DNA from: Hippasteria phrygiana
Lineage: Eukaryota > Echinodermata > Asteroidea > Valvatida > Goniasteridae
Assembly (NCBI GenBank): GCA_037893225.1
Contig: JAZGUH010000103.1
Location: forward strand, 2,418,001 to 2,482,000
Length of the DNA: 64,000 nucleotides
Reading direction: 5' to 3'
The first letter of the stretch is position 1. Every line of letters starts with the position of its first letter. The notes beneath the pieces are model-generated. The model worked only from the letters and a program-made list of their open reading frames with translations, ran no database searches and was not told the DNA's origin. Of the stretch, positions 47,301 to 60,800 are shown one piece after another. The translations under genes were made by a program, and so were the position numbers.

Positions 47301-50300
47301 ACCTCGCAACTAATTTCTTTCTGTGAACTCTGTGTGCGTTCTCCCGTTTACTGCATTGTGGCTGCTTAACGTTTGCCAAATTTTCAGATGAACGCCCCTC
47401 CTTTCCCTGTTCATAATTGAATGGTATATTGACCAAATCCAGTAATTTTTACACGTATGGGTAGCTTAGATCTAGCGCAACAATTTCAGACCATCGCCAG
47501 CTTCACACCGTTAGAACTCTTCGAGAAAAATCAAACCTCGCATCAAATTTCTTCCTGTGAACTCTGTGTGCGTTCTTCCGTTTACTGCATTGTGACTGCT
47601 TAACGTTTGCCACATTTTCAGATGAACGCCCCTCCTTTCCCTGTTCATAATTGAATGGGATATTGACCAAATCCAGTAATGTTCACATGTATGGGTAGCT
47701 TAGATCTAGCGCAACAATTTGAGAACATCGCCAGCTTCATAGCGTGAGAACTCTTCGAGAGAATTCAAACCTCGCAACAATTTTTTTTCCATGAACTCTG
47801 TGTGCGTTCTCCCGTTTACTGCATTGTGACTGCTTAACGTTTGCCACATTTTCAGATGAACGCCTCTCCTTTCCCTGTTCATAATTGAATGGGATATTGA
47901 CCAAATCCAGTAATTTTCACACGTATGGGTGGCTTAGATCTAGCGCAACAATTTGAGACCATCGCCAGCTCCATAGCGTGATAACTCTTCGAGAAAATTC
48001 AAACCTCGCAACAAATTTTTCCCATGAACTCTGTGTCCGTTCTTCCGTTTACTGCATTGTGACTGCTTAACGTTTGCCAAATTTTCAGATGAACGCCCCT
48101 CCTTTCCCTGTTCATAATTGAATGGGATATTGACCAAATCCAGTAATTTTCACACGTATGGGTAGCTTAGATCTAGCGCAACGATTTGAGACCATCGCCA
48201 GCTCCATAGCGTGAGAACTCTTCGAGAAAATTCAAACCTCGCAACAAATTTTTCCCATGAACTCTGTGTGCGTTCTCCCGTTTACTGCATTGTGACTGCT
48301 TAACGTTTGCCAAATTTTCAGATGAACGCCCCTCCTTTCCCTGTTCATAATTGAATGGTATATTGACCAAATCCAGTCATTTTTACACTGATGGGTAGCT
48401 TAGATTTAGCGCAACAATTTCAGACCATCGCCAGCTTCACAGAGTTAGAACTCTTCGAGAAAATTCAAACCTCGCAACTAATTTCTTTCTGTGAACTCTG
48501 TGTGCGTTCTCCCGTTTACTGCATTGTGGCTGCTTAACGTTTGCCAAATTTTCAGATGAACGCCCCTCCTTTCCCTGTTCATAATTGAATGGTATATTGA
48601 CCAAATCCAGTCATTTTTACACTGATGGGTAGCTTAGATTTAGCGCAACAATTTCAGACCATCGCCAGCTTCACAGCGTTAGAACTCTTCGAGAAAATTC
48701 AAACCTCGCTACACATTTCTTCCTGTGAACCATGTGTGCGTTCTCCCGTTTACTGCATTGTGGCTGCTTAACGTTTGCCAAATTTTCAGAAGAACGCCCC
48801 TCCCTTCCCTGTTCATAATTGTATGGTATATTGACCAAATCCAGTAATTTTCACACGTATGGGTAGCTTAGATCTAGCGCAACAATTTGAGACCATCGCC
48901 AGCTTCACAGCGTTAGAACTCTTCGAGAAAATTCAAACCTCGCAACAAATTTATTTCTGTTAACTCTGTGTGCGTTCTCCCGGTTAATGCATTGTGGCTG
49001 CTTAACGTTTGCCAAATTTTCAGATGAACGCCCCTCCTTTCCCTGTTCATAATTTCATGAGATATTAACCAAATCCAGTAATTTTCACACGTATGGGTAG
49101 CTTAGATCTAGCGCAACAATTTGAGACCATCGCCAGCTTCACAGCGTTAGAACTCTTCGAGAAAATTCAAACCTCGCAACTAATTTCTTTCTGTGAACTC
49201 TGTGTGCGTTCTTCCGTTTACTGCATTGTGACTGCTTAACGTTTGCCACATTTTCAGATGAACGCCCCTCCTTTCCCTGTTCATAATTGAATGGGATATT
49301 GACCAAATCCAGTAATTTTCACACGTATGGGTAGCTTAGATCTAGCAAAACAATTTGAGACCATCGCCAGCTCCATAGCGTGAGAACTCTTCGAGAAAAT
49401 TCAAACCTCGCAACAAATTTATTTCTGTTAACTCTGTGTGCGTTCTCCCGTTTAATGCATTGTGGCTGCTTAACGTTTGCCAAATTTTCAGATGAACGCC
49501 CCTCCTTTCCCTGTTCATAATTTCATGAGATATTGACCAAATCCAGTAATTTTCACACTTATGGGTAGCTTAGATCTAGCGCAACAATTTGAGACCATCG
49601 CCAGCTTCACAGCGTTAGAACTCTTCGAGAAAATTCAAACCTCGCAACTAATTTCTTTCTGTGAACTCTGTGTGCGTTCTTCCGTTTACTGCATTGTGAC
49701 TGCTTAACGTTTGCCACATTTTCAGATGAACGCCCCTCCTTTCCCTGTTCATAATTGAATGGGATATTGACCAAATCCAGTAATTTTCACACGTATGGGT
49801 AGCTTAGATCTAGCGCAACAATTTGAGACCATCGCCAGCTCCATAGCGTGATAACTCTTCGAGAAAATTCAAACCTCGCAACAAATTTTTCCCATGAACT
49901 CTGTGTCCGTTCTTCCGTTTACTGCATTGTGACTGCTTAACGTTTGCCAAATTTTCAGATGAACGCCCCTCCTTTCCCTGTTCATAATTGAATGGTATAT
50001 TGACCAAATCCAGTCATTTTTACACTGATGGGTAGCTTAGATTTAGCGCAACAATTTCAGACCATCGCCAGCTTCACAGCGTTAGAACTCTTCGAGAAAA
50101 TTCAAACCTCGCAACACATTTCTTCCTGTGAACCATGTGTGCGTTCTCCCGTTTACTGCATTGTGGCTGCTTAACGTTTGCCAAATATTCAGAAGAACGC
50201 CCCTCCCTTCCCTGTTCATAATTGTATGGTATATTGACCAAATCCAGTAATTTTCACACGTATGGGTAGCTTAGATCTAGCGCAACAATTTGAGACCATC

Positions 50301-51824
50301 GCCAGCTTCACAGCGTTAGAACTCTTCGAGAAAATTCAAACCTCGCAACAAATTTATTTCTGTTAACTCTGTGTGCGTTCTCCCGTTTAATGCATTGTGG
50401 CTGCTTAACGTTTGCCAAATTTTCAGATGAACGCCCCTCCTTTCCCTGTTCATAATTTCATGAGATATTGACCAAATCCAGTAATTTTCACACGTATGGG
50501 TAGCTTAGATCTAGCGCAACAATTTGAGACCATCGCCAGCTTCACAGCGTTAGAACTCTTCGAGAAAATTCAAACCTCGCAACTAATTTCTTTCTGTGAA
50601 CTCTGTGTGCGTTCTTCCGTTTACTGCATTGTGACTGCTTAACGTTTGCCACATTTTCAGATGAACGCCCCTCCTTTCCCTGTTCATAATTGAATGGGAT
50701 ATTGACCAAATCCAGTAATTTTCACACGTATGGGTAGCTTAGATCTAGCGCAACAATTTGAGACCATCGCCAGCTCCATAGCGTGAGAACTCTTCGAGAA
50801 AATTCAAACCTCGCAACAAATTTTTCCCATGAACTCTGTGTGCGTTCTCCCGTTTACTGCATTGTGACTGCTTAACGTTTGCCAAACTTTCAGATGAACG
50901 CCCCTCCTTTCCCTGTTCATAATTGAATGGTATATTGACCAAATCCAGTCATTTTTACACTGATGGGTAGCTTAGATTTAGCACAACAATTTCAGACCAT
51001 CGCCAGCTTCACAGAGTTAGAACTCTTCGAGAAAATTCAAACCTCGCAACTAATTTCTTTCTGTGAACTCTGTGTGCGTTCTCCCGTTTACTGCATTGTG
51101 GCTGCTTAACGTTTGCCAAATTTTCAGATGAACGCCCCTCCTTTCCCTGTTCATAATTGAATGGTATATTGACCAAATCCAGTAATTTTTACACGTATGG
51201 GTAGCTTAGATCTAGCGCAACAATTTCAGACCATCGCCAGCTTCACACCGTTAGAACTCTTCGAGAAAAATCAAACCTCGCATCAAATTTCTTCCTGTGA
51301 ACTCTGTGTGCGTTCTTCCGTTTACTGCATTGTGACTGCTTAACGTTTGCCACATTTTCAGATGAACGCCCCTCCTTTCCCTGTTCATAATTGAATGGGA
51401 TATTGACCAAATCCAGTAATGTTCACATGTATGGGTAGCTTAGATCTAGCGCAACAATTTGAGAACATCGCCAGCTTCATAGCGTGAGAACTCTTCGAGA
51501 GAATTCAAACCTCGCAACAATTTTTTTTCCATGAACTCTGTGTGCGTTCTCCCGTTTACTGCATTGTGACTGCTTAACGTTTGCCACATTTTCAGATGAA
51601 CGCCTCTCCTTTCCCTGTTCATAATTGAATGGGATATTGACCAAATCCAGTAATTTTCACACGTATGGGTGGCTTAGATCTAGCGCAACAATTTGAGACC
51701 ATCGCCAGCTCCATAGCGTGATAACTCTTCGAGAAAATTCAAACCTCGCAACAAATTTTTCCCATGAACTCTGTGTCCGTTCTTCCGTTTACTGCATTGT
51801 GACTGCTTAACGTTTGCCAAATTT
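44345..51824 (+). repeat. 3,740-bp (16-monomer) tandem duplication
   Basis: Copies at about 44345-48084 and 48085-51824 share at least eight rare variants at a constant 3,740-bp offset: CGCAACGATTTGAG, CCCGGTTAATGC, GATATTAACC, TAGCAAAACAATTTG, CACACTTATGGG, GCCAAATATTCAG, GCCAAACTTTCAG and TTCACACCGTTAG, plus GGGTGGCTTAG. One difference was noticed (C at 47252, T at 50992). The internal junction lies in a short interval ending near 48125, where an S monomer switches mid-way to the C-type GAATGGGATATTG. This is the largest recent exchange in the window. Confidence 0.88.
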
Positions 51825-54800
51825 TCAGATGAACGCCCCTCCTTTCCCTGTTCATAATTGAATGGTATATTGACCAAATCCAGTCATTTTTACACTGATG
51901 GGTAGCTTAGATCTAGCGCAACAATTTGAGACCATCGCCAGCTTCACAGCATTAGAACTCTTCGAGAAAATTCAAACCTCCCAACTAATTTCTTTCTGTG
52001 AACTCTGTGTGCGTTCTTCCGTTTACTGCATTGTGACTGCTTAACGTTTGCCACATTTTCAGATGAACGCCCCTCCTTTCCCTGTTCATAATTGAATGGG
52101 ATATTGACCAAATCCAGTAATTTTCACACGTATGGGTAGCTTAGATCTAGCGCAACAATTTGAGACCATCGCCAGCTCCATAGCGTGAGAACTCTTCGAG
52201 AAAATTCAAACCTCGCAACAAATTTTTCCCATGAACTCTGTGTGCGTTCTCCCGTTTACTGCATTGTGACTGCTTAACGTTTGCCACATTTTCAGATGAA
52301 CGCCCCTCCTTTCCCTGTTCATAATTGAATGGTATATTGACCAAATGCAGTCATTTTTACACTGATGGGTAGCTTAGATTTAGCGCAACAATTTCAGACC
52401 ATCGCCAGCTTCACAGCGTTAGAACTCTTCGAGAAAATTCAAACCTCGCAACACATTTCTTCCTGTGAACCATGTGTGCGTTCTCCCGTTTACTGCATTG
52501 TGGCTGCTTAACGTTTGCCAAATTTTCAGAAGAACGCCCCTCCCTTCCCTGTTCATAATTATATGGTATATTGACCAAATCCAGTAATTTTCACACGTAT
52601 GGGTAGCTTAGATCTAGCGCAACAATTTGAGACCATCGCCAGCTTCACAGCGTTAGAACTCTTCGAGAAAATTCAAACCTCGCAACAAATTTATTTCTGT
52701 TAACTCTGTGTGCGTTCTCCCGTTTAATGCATTGTGGCTGCTTAACGTTTGCCAAATTTTCAGATGAACGCCCCTCCTTTCCCTGTTCATAATTTCATGA
52801 GATATTGACCAAATCCAGTAATTTTCACACGTATGGGTAGCTTAGATCTAGCGCAACAATTTGAGACCATCGCCAGCTTCACAGCGTTAGAACTCTTCGA
52901 GAAAATTCAAACCTCGCAACTAATTTCTTTCTGTGAACTCTGTGTGCGTTCTTCCGTTTACTGCATTGTGACTGCTTAACGTTTGCCACATTTTCAGATG
53001 AACGCCCCTCCTTTCCCTGTTCATAATTGAATGGGATATTGACCAAATCCAGTAATTTTCACACGTATGGGTAGCTTAGATCTAGCGCAACAATTTGAGA
53101 CCATCGCCAGCTCCATAGCGTGAGAACTCTTCGAGAAAATTCAAACCTCGCAACAAATTTTTCCCATGAACTCTGTGTGCGTTCTCCCGTTTACTGCATT
53201 GTGACTGCTTAACGTTTGCCAAATTTTCAGATGAACGCCCCTCCTTTCCCTGTTCATAATTGAATGGTATATTGACCAAATCCAGTCATTTTTACACTGA
53301 TGAGTAGCTTAGATTTAGCGCAACAATTTCAGACCATCGCCAGCTTCACAGAGTTAGAACTCTTCGAGAAAATTCAAACCTCGCAACTAATTTCTTTCTG
53401 TGAACTCTGTGTGCGTTCTCCCGTTTACTGCATTGTGGCTGCTTAACGTTTGCCAAATTTTCAGATGAACGCCCCTCCTTTCCCTGTTCATAATTGAATG
53501 GGATATTGACCAAATCCAGTAATGTTCACATGTATGGGTAGCTTAGATCTAGCGCAACAATTTGAGAACATCGCCAGCTTCATAGCGTGAGAACTCTTCA
53601 AGAGAATTCAAACCTCGCAACAATTTTTTTTCCATGAACTCTGTGTGCGTTCTCCCGTTTACTGCATTGTGACTGCTTAACGTTTGCCACATTTTCAGAT
53701 GAACGCCTCTCCTTTCCCTGTTCATAATTGAATGGGATATTGACCAAATCCAGTAATTTTCACACGTATGGGTAGCTTAGATCTAGCGCAACAATTTGAG
53801 AACATCGCCAGCTTCATAGCGTGAGAACTCTTCGAGAGAATTCAAACCTCGCAACAATTTTTTTTCCATGAACTCTGTGTGCGTTCTCCCGTTTACTGCA
53901 TTGTGACTGCTTAACGTTTGCCACATTTTCAGATGAACGCCTCTCCTTTCCCTGTTCATAATTGAATGGGATATTGACCAAATCCAGTAATTTTCACACG
54001 TATGGGTGGCTTAGATCTAGCGCAACAATTTGAGACCATCGCCAGCTCCATAGCGTGATAACTCTTCGAGAAAATTCAAACCTCGCAACAAATTTTTCCC
54101 ATGAACTCTGTGTCCGTTCTTCCGTTTACTGCATTGTGACTGCTTAACGTTTGCCAAATTTTCAGATGAACGCCCCTCCTTTCCCTGTTCATAATTGAAT
54201 GGTATATTGACCAAATCCAGTCATTTTTACACTGATGGGTAGCTTAGATCTAGCGCAACAATTTGAGACCATCGCCAGCTTCACAGCATTAGAACTCTTC
54301 GAGAAAATTCAAACCTCCCAACTAATTTCTTTCTGTGAACTCTGTGTGCGTTCTTCCGTTTACTGCATTGTGACTGCTTAACGTTTGCCACATTTTCAGA
54401 TGAACGCCCCTCCTTTCCCTGTTCATAATTGAATGGGATATTGACCAAATCCAGTAATTTTCACACGTATGGGTAGCTTAGATCTAGCGCAACAATTTGA
54501 GACCATCGCCAGCTCCATAGCGTGAGAACTCTTCGAGAAAATTCAAACCTCGCAACAAATTTTTCCCATGAACTCTGTGTGCGTTCTCCCGTTTACTGCA
54601 TTGTGACTGCTTAACGTTTGCCAAATTTTCAGATGAACGCCCCTCCTTTCCCTGTTCATAATTGAATGGTATATTGACCAAATGCAGTCATTTTTACACT
54701 GATGGGTAGCTTAGATTTAGCGCAACAATTTCAGACCATCGCCAGCTTCACAGCGTTAGAACTCTTCGAGAAAATTCAAACCTCGCAACACATTTCTTCC

Positions 54801-57800
54801 TGTGAACCATGTGTGCGTTCTCCCGTTTACTGCATTGTGGCTGCTTAACGTTTGCCAAATTTTCAGAAGAACGCCCCTCCCTTCCCTGTTCATAATTATA
54901 TGGTATATTGACCAAATCCAGTAATTTTCACACGTATGGGTAGCTTAGATCTAGCGCAACAATTTGAGACCATCGCCAGCTTCACAGCGTTAGAACTCTT
55001 CGAGAAAATTCAAACCTCGCAACAAATTTATTTCTGTTAACTCTGTGTGCGTTCTCCCGTTTAATGCATTGTGGCTGCTTAACGTTTGCCAAATTTTCAG
55101 ATGAACGCCCCTCCTTTCCCTGTTCATAATTTCATGAGATATTGACCAAATCCAGTAATTTTCACACGTATGGGTAGCTTAGATCTAGCGCAACAATTTG
55201 AGACCATCGCCAGCTTCACAGCGTTAGAACTCTTCGAGAAAATTCAAACCTCGCAACTAATTTCTTTCTGTGAACTCTGTGTGCGTTCTTCCGTTTACTG
55301 CATTGTGACTGCTTAACGTTTGCCACATTTTCAGATGAACGCCCCTCCTTTCCCTGTTCATATTTGAATGGGATATTGACCAAATCCAGTAATTTTCACA
55401 CGTATGGGTAGCTTAGATCTAGCGCAACAATTTGAGACCATCGCCAGCTCCATAGCGTGAGAACTCTTCGAGAAAATTCAAACCTCGCAACACATTTTTC
55501 CCATGAACTCTGTGTGCGTTCTCCCGTTTACTGCATTGTGACTGCTTAACGTTTGCCAAATTTTCAGATAAACGCCCCTCCTTTCCCTGTTCATAATTGA
55601 ATGGTATATTGACCAAATCCAGTCATTTTTACACTGATGGGTAGCTTAGATTTAGCGCAACAATTTCAGACCATCGCCAGCTTCACAGAGTTAGAACTCT
55701 TCGAGAAAATTCAAACCTCGCAACTAATTTCTTTCTGTGAACTCTGTGTGCGTTCTCCCGTTTACTGCATTGTGGCTGCTTAACGTTTGCCAAATTTTCA
55801 GATGAACGCCCCTCCTTTCCCTGTTCATAATTGAATGGTATATTGACCAAATCCAGTAATTTTTACACGTATGGGTAGCTTAGATCTAGCGCAACAATTT
55901 CAGACCATCGCCAGCTTCACAGCGTTAGAACTCTTCGAGAAAAATGAAACCTCGCATCAAATTTCTTCCTGTGAACTCTGTGTGCGTTCTTCCGTTTACT
56001 GCATTGTGACTGCTTAACGTTTGCCACATTTTCAGATGAACGCCCCTCCTTTCCCTGTTCATAATTGAATGGGATATTGACCAAATCCAGTAATGTTCAC
56101 ATGTATGGGTAGCTTAGATCTAGCGCAACAATATGAGAACATCGCCAGCTTCATAGCGTGAGAACTCTTCGAGAGAATTCAAACCTCGCAACAATTTTTT
56201 TTCCATGAACTCTGTGTGCGTTCTCCCGTTTACTGCATTGTGACTGCTTAACGTTTTCCAAATTTTCAGATGAACGCCTCTCCTTTCCCTGTTCATAATT
56301 GAATGGGATATTGACCAAATCCAGTAATTTTCACACGTATGGGTAGCTTAGATCTAGCGCAACAATTTGAGACCATCGCCAGCTCCATAGCGTGATAACT
56401 CTTCGAGAAAATTCAAACCTCGCAACAAATTTTTCCCATGAACTCTGTGTCCGTTCTTCCGTTTACTGCATTGTGACTGCTTAACGTTTGCCAAATTTTC
56501 AGATGAACGCCCCTTCTTTCCCTGTTCATAATTGAATGGTATATTGACCAAATCCAGTCATTTTTACACTGATGGGTAGCTTAGATCTAGCGCAACAATT
56601 TGAGACCATCGCCAGCTTCACAGCATTAGAACTCTTCGAGAAAATTCAAACCTCCCAACTAATTTCTTTCTGTGAACTCTGTGTGCGTTCTTCCGTTTAC
56701 TGCATTGTGACTGCTTAACGTTTGCCACATTTTCAGATGAACGCCCCTCCTTTCCCTGTTCATAATTGAATGGGATATTGACCAAATCCAGTAATGTTCA
56801 CATGTATGGGTAGCTTAGATCTAGCGCAACAATTTGAGAACATCGCCAGCTTCATAGCGTGAGAACTCTTCAAGAGAATTCAAACCTCGCAACAATTTTT
56901 TTTCCATGAACTCTGTGTGCGTTCTCCCGTTTACTGCATTGTGACTGCTTAACGTTTGCCACATTTTCAGATGAACGCCTCTCCTTTCCCTGTTCATAAT
57001 TGAATGGGATATTGACCAAATCCAGTAATTTTCACACGTATGGGTAGCTTAGATCTAGCGCAACAATTTGAGACCATCGCCAGCTCCATAGCGTGATAAC
57101 TCTTCGAGAAAATTCAAACCTCGCAACAAATTTTTCCCATGAACTCTGTGTCCGTTCTTCCGTTTACTGCATTGTGACTGCTTAACGTTTGCCAAATTTT
57201 CAGATGAACGCCCCTCCTTTCCCTGTTCATAATTGAATGGTATATTGACCAAATCCAGTCATTTTTACACTGATGGGTAGCTTAGATTTAGCGCAACAAT
57301 TTCAGACCATCGCCAGCTTCACAGAGTTAGAACTCTTCGAGAAAATTCAAACCTCGCAACTAATTTCTTTCTGTGAACTCTGTGTGCGTTCTCCCGTTTA
57401 CTGCATTGTGGCTGCTTAACGTTTGCCAAATTTTCAGATGAACGCCCCTCCTTTCCCTGTTCATAATTGAATGGTATATTGACCAAATCCAGTAATTTTT
57501 ACACGTATGGGTAGCTTAGATCTAGCGCAACATTTTCAGACCATCGCCAGCTTCACAGCGTTAGAACTCTTCGAGAAAAATCAAACCTCGCATCAAATTT
57601 CTTCCTGTGAACTCTGTGTGCGTTCTTCCGTTTACTGCATTGTGACTGCTTAACGTTTGCCACATTTTCAGATGAACGCCCCTCCTTTCCCTGTTCATAA
57701 TTGAATGGGATATTGACCAAATCCAGTAATGTTCACATGTATGGGTAGCTTAGATCTAGCGCAACAATTTGAGAACATCGCCAGCTTCATAGCGTGAGAA

Positions 57801-60800
57801 CTCTTCGAGAGAATTCAAACCTCGCAACAATTTTTTGTCCATGAACTCTGTGTGCGTTCTCCCGTTTACTGCATTGTGACTGCTTAACGTTTGCCACATT
57901 TTCAGATGAACGCCTCTCCTCTCCCTGTTCATAATTGAATGGGATATTGACCAAATCCAGTAATTTTCACACGTATGGGTAGCTTAGATCTAGCGCAACA
58001 ATTTGAGACCATCGCCAGCTCCATAGCGTGATAACTCTTCGAGAAAATTCAAACCTCGCAACAAATTTTTCCCATGAACTCTGTGTCCGTTCTTCCGTTT
58101 ACTGCATTGTGACTGCTTAACGTTTGCCAAATTTTCAGATGAACGCCCCTCCTTTCCCTGTTCATAATTGAATGGTATATTGACCAAATCCAGTCATTTT
58201 TACACTGATGGGTAGCTTAGATCTAGCGCAACAATTTGAGACCATCGCCAGCTTCACAGCATTAGAACTCTTCGAGAAAATTCAAACCTCCCAACTAATT
58301 TCTTTCTGTGAACTCTGTGTGCGTTCTTCCGTTTACTGCATTGTGACTGCTTAACGTTTGCCACATTTTCAGATGAACGCCCCTCCTTTCCCTGTTCATA
58401 ATTGAATGGGATATTGACCAAATCCAGTAATTTTCACACGTATGGGTAGCTTAGATCTAGCGCAACAATTTGAGACCATCGCCAGCTCCATAGCGTGAGA
58501 ACTCTTCGAGAAAATTCAAACCTCGCAACAAATTTTTCCCATGAACTCTGTGTGCGTTCTCCCGTTTACTGCATTGTGACTGCTTAACGTTTGCCAAATT
58601 TTCAGATGAACGCCCCTCCTTTCCCTGTTCATAATTGAATGGTATATTGACCAAATCCAGTCATTTTTACACTGATGGGTAGCTTAGATTTAGCGCAACA
58701 ATTTCAGACCATCGCCAGCTTCACAGCGTTAGAACTCTTCGAGAAAATTCAAACCTCGCAACACATTTCTTCCTGTGAACCATGTGTGCGTTCTCCCGTT
58801 TACTGCATTGTGGCTGCTTAACGTTTGCCAAATTTTCAGAAGAACGCCCCTCCCTTCCTTGTTCATAATTATATGGTATATTGACCAAATCCAGTAATTT
58901 TCACACGTATGGGTAGCTTAGATCTAGCGCAACAATTTGAGACCATCGCCAGCTTCACAGCGTTAGAACTCTTCGAGAAAATTCAAACCTCGCAACAAAT
59001 TTATTTCTGTGAACTCTGTGTGCGTTCTTCCGTTTACTGCATTGTGACTGCTTAACGTTTGCCACATTTTCAGATGAACGCCCCTCCTTTCCCTGTTCAT
59101 AATTGAATGGGATATTGACCAAATCCAGTAATTTTCACACGTATGGGTAGCTTAGATCTAGCGCAACAATTTGAGACCATCGCCAGCTCCATAGCGTGAG
59201 AACTCTTCCAGAAAATTCAAACCTCGCAACACATTTTTCCCATGAACTCTGTGTGCGTTCTCCCGTTTACTGCATTGTGACTGCTTAACGTTTGCCAAAT
59301 TTTCAGATGAACGCCCCTCCTTTCCCTGTTCATAATTGAATGGTATATTGACCAAATCCAGTCATTTTTACACTGATGGGTAGCTTAGATTTAGCGCAAC
59401 AATTTCAGACCATCGCCAGCTTCACAGAGTTAGAACTCTTCGAGAAAATTCAAACCTCGCAACTAATTTCTTTCTGTGAACTCTGTGTGCGTTCTCCCGT
59501 TTACTGCATTGTGGCTGCTTAACGTTTGCCAAATTTTCAGATGAACGCCCCTCCTTTCCCTGTTCATAATTGAATGGTATATTGACCAAATCCAGTAATT
59601 TTTACACGTATGGGTAGCTTAGATCTAGCGCAACAATTTCAGACCATCGCCAGCTTCACAGCGTTAGAACTCTTCGAGAAAAATCAAACCTCGCATCAAA
59701 TTTCTTTATGTGAACTCTGTGTGCGTTCTTCCGTTTACTGCATTGTGACTGCTTAACGTTTGCCACATTTTCAGATGAACGCCCCTCCTTTCCCTGTTCA
59801 TAATTGAATGGGATATTGACCAAATCCAGTAATGTTCACATGTATGGGTAGCTTAGATCTAGCGCAACAATTTGAGAACATCGCCAGCTTCATAGCGTGA
59901 GAACTCTTCGAGAGAATTCAAACCTCGCAACAATTTTTTTTCCATGAACTCTGTGTGCGTTCTCCCGTTTACTGCATTGTGACTGCTTAACGTTAGCCAC
60001 ATTTTCAGATGAACGCCTCTCCTTTCCCTGTTCATAATTTCATGAGATATTGACCAAATCCAGTAATTTTCACACGTATGGGTAGCTTAGATCTAGCGCA
60101 ACAATTTGAGACCATCGCCAGCTTCACAGCATTATAACTCTTCGAGAAAATTCAAACCTCGCAACTAATTTCTTTCTGTGAACTCTGTGTGCGTTCTTCC
60201 GTTTACTGCATTGTGACTGCTTAACGTTTGCCACATTTTCAGATGAACGCCCCTCCTTTCCCTGTTCATAATTGAATGGGATATTGACCAAATCCAGTAA
60301 TTTTCACACGTATGGGTAGCTTAGATCTAGCGCAACAATTTGAGACCATCGCCAGCTCCATAGCGTGAGAACTCTTCGAGAAAATTCAAACCTCGCAACA
60401 AATTTTTCCCATGAACTCTGTGTGCGTTCTCCCGTTTACTGCATTGTGACTGCTTAACGTTTGCCAAATTTTCAGATGAACGCCCCTCCTTTCCCTGTTC
60501 ATAATTGAATGGTATATTGACCAAATCCAGTCATTTTTACACTGATGGGTAGCTTAGATTTAGCGCAACAATTTCAGACCATCGCCAGCTTCACAGAGTT
60601 AGAACTCTTCGAGAAAATTCAAACCTCGCAACTAATTTCTTTCTGTGAACTCTGTGTGCGTTCTCCCGTTTACTGCATTGTGGCTGCTTAACGTTTGCCA
60701 AATTTTCAGATGAACGCCCCTCCTTTCCCTGTTCATAATTGAATGGTATATTGACCAAATCCAGTAATTTTTACACGTATGGGTAGCTTAGATCTAGCGC

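Noticed and set aside
44345..51824. Assembly error as the cause of the near-identical tandem duplications
   Set aside because: Not excluded, but each duplication has at least one base difference between copies and a junction that is a plausible in-register exchange. I therefore report them as real while naming long reads as the test.
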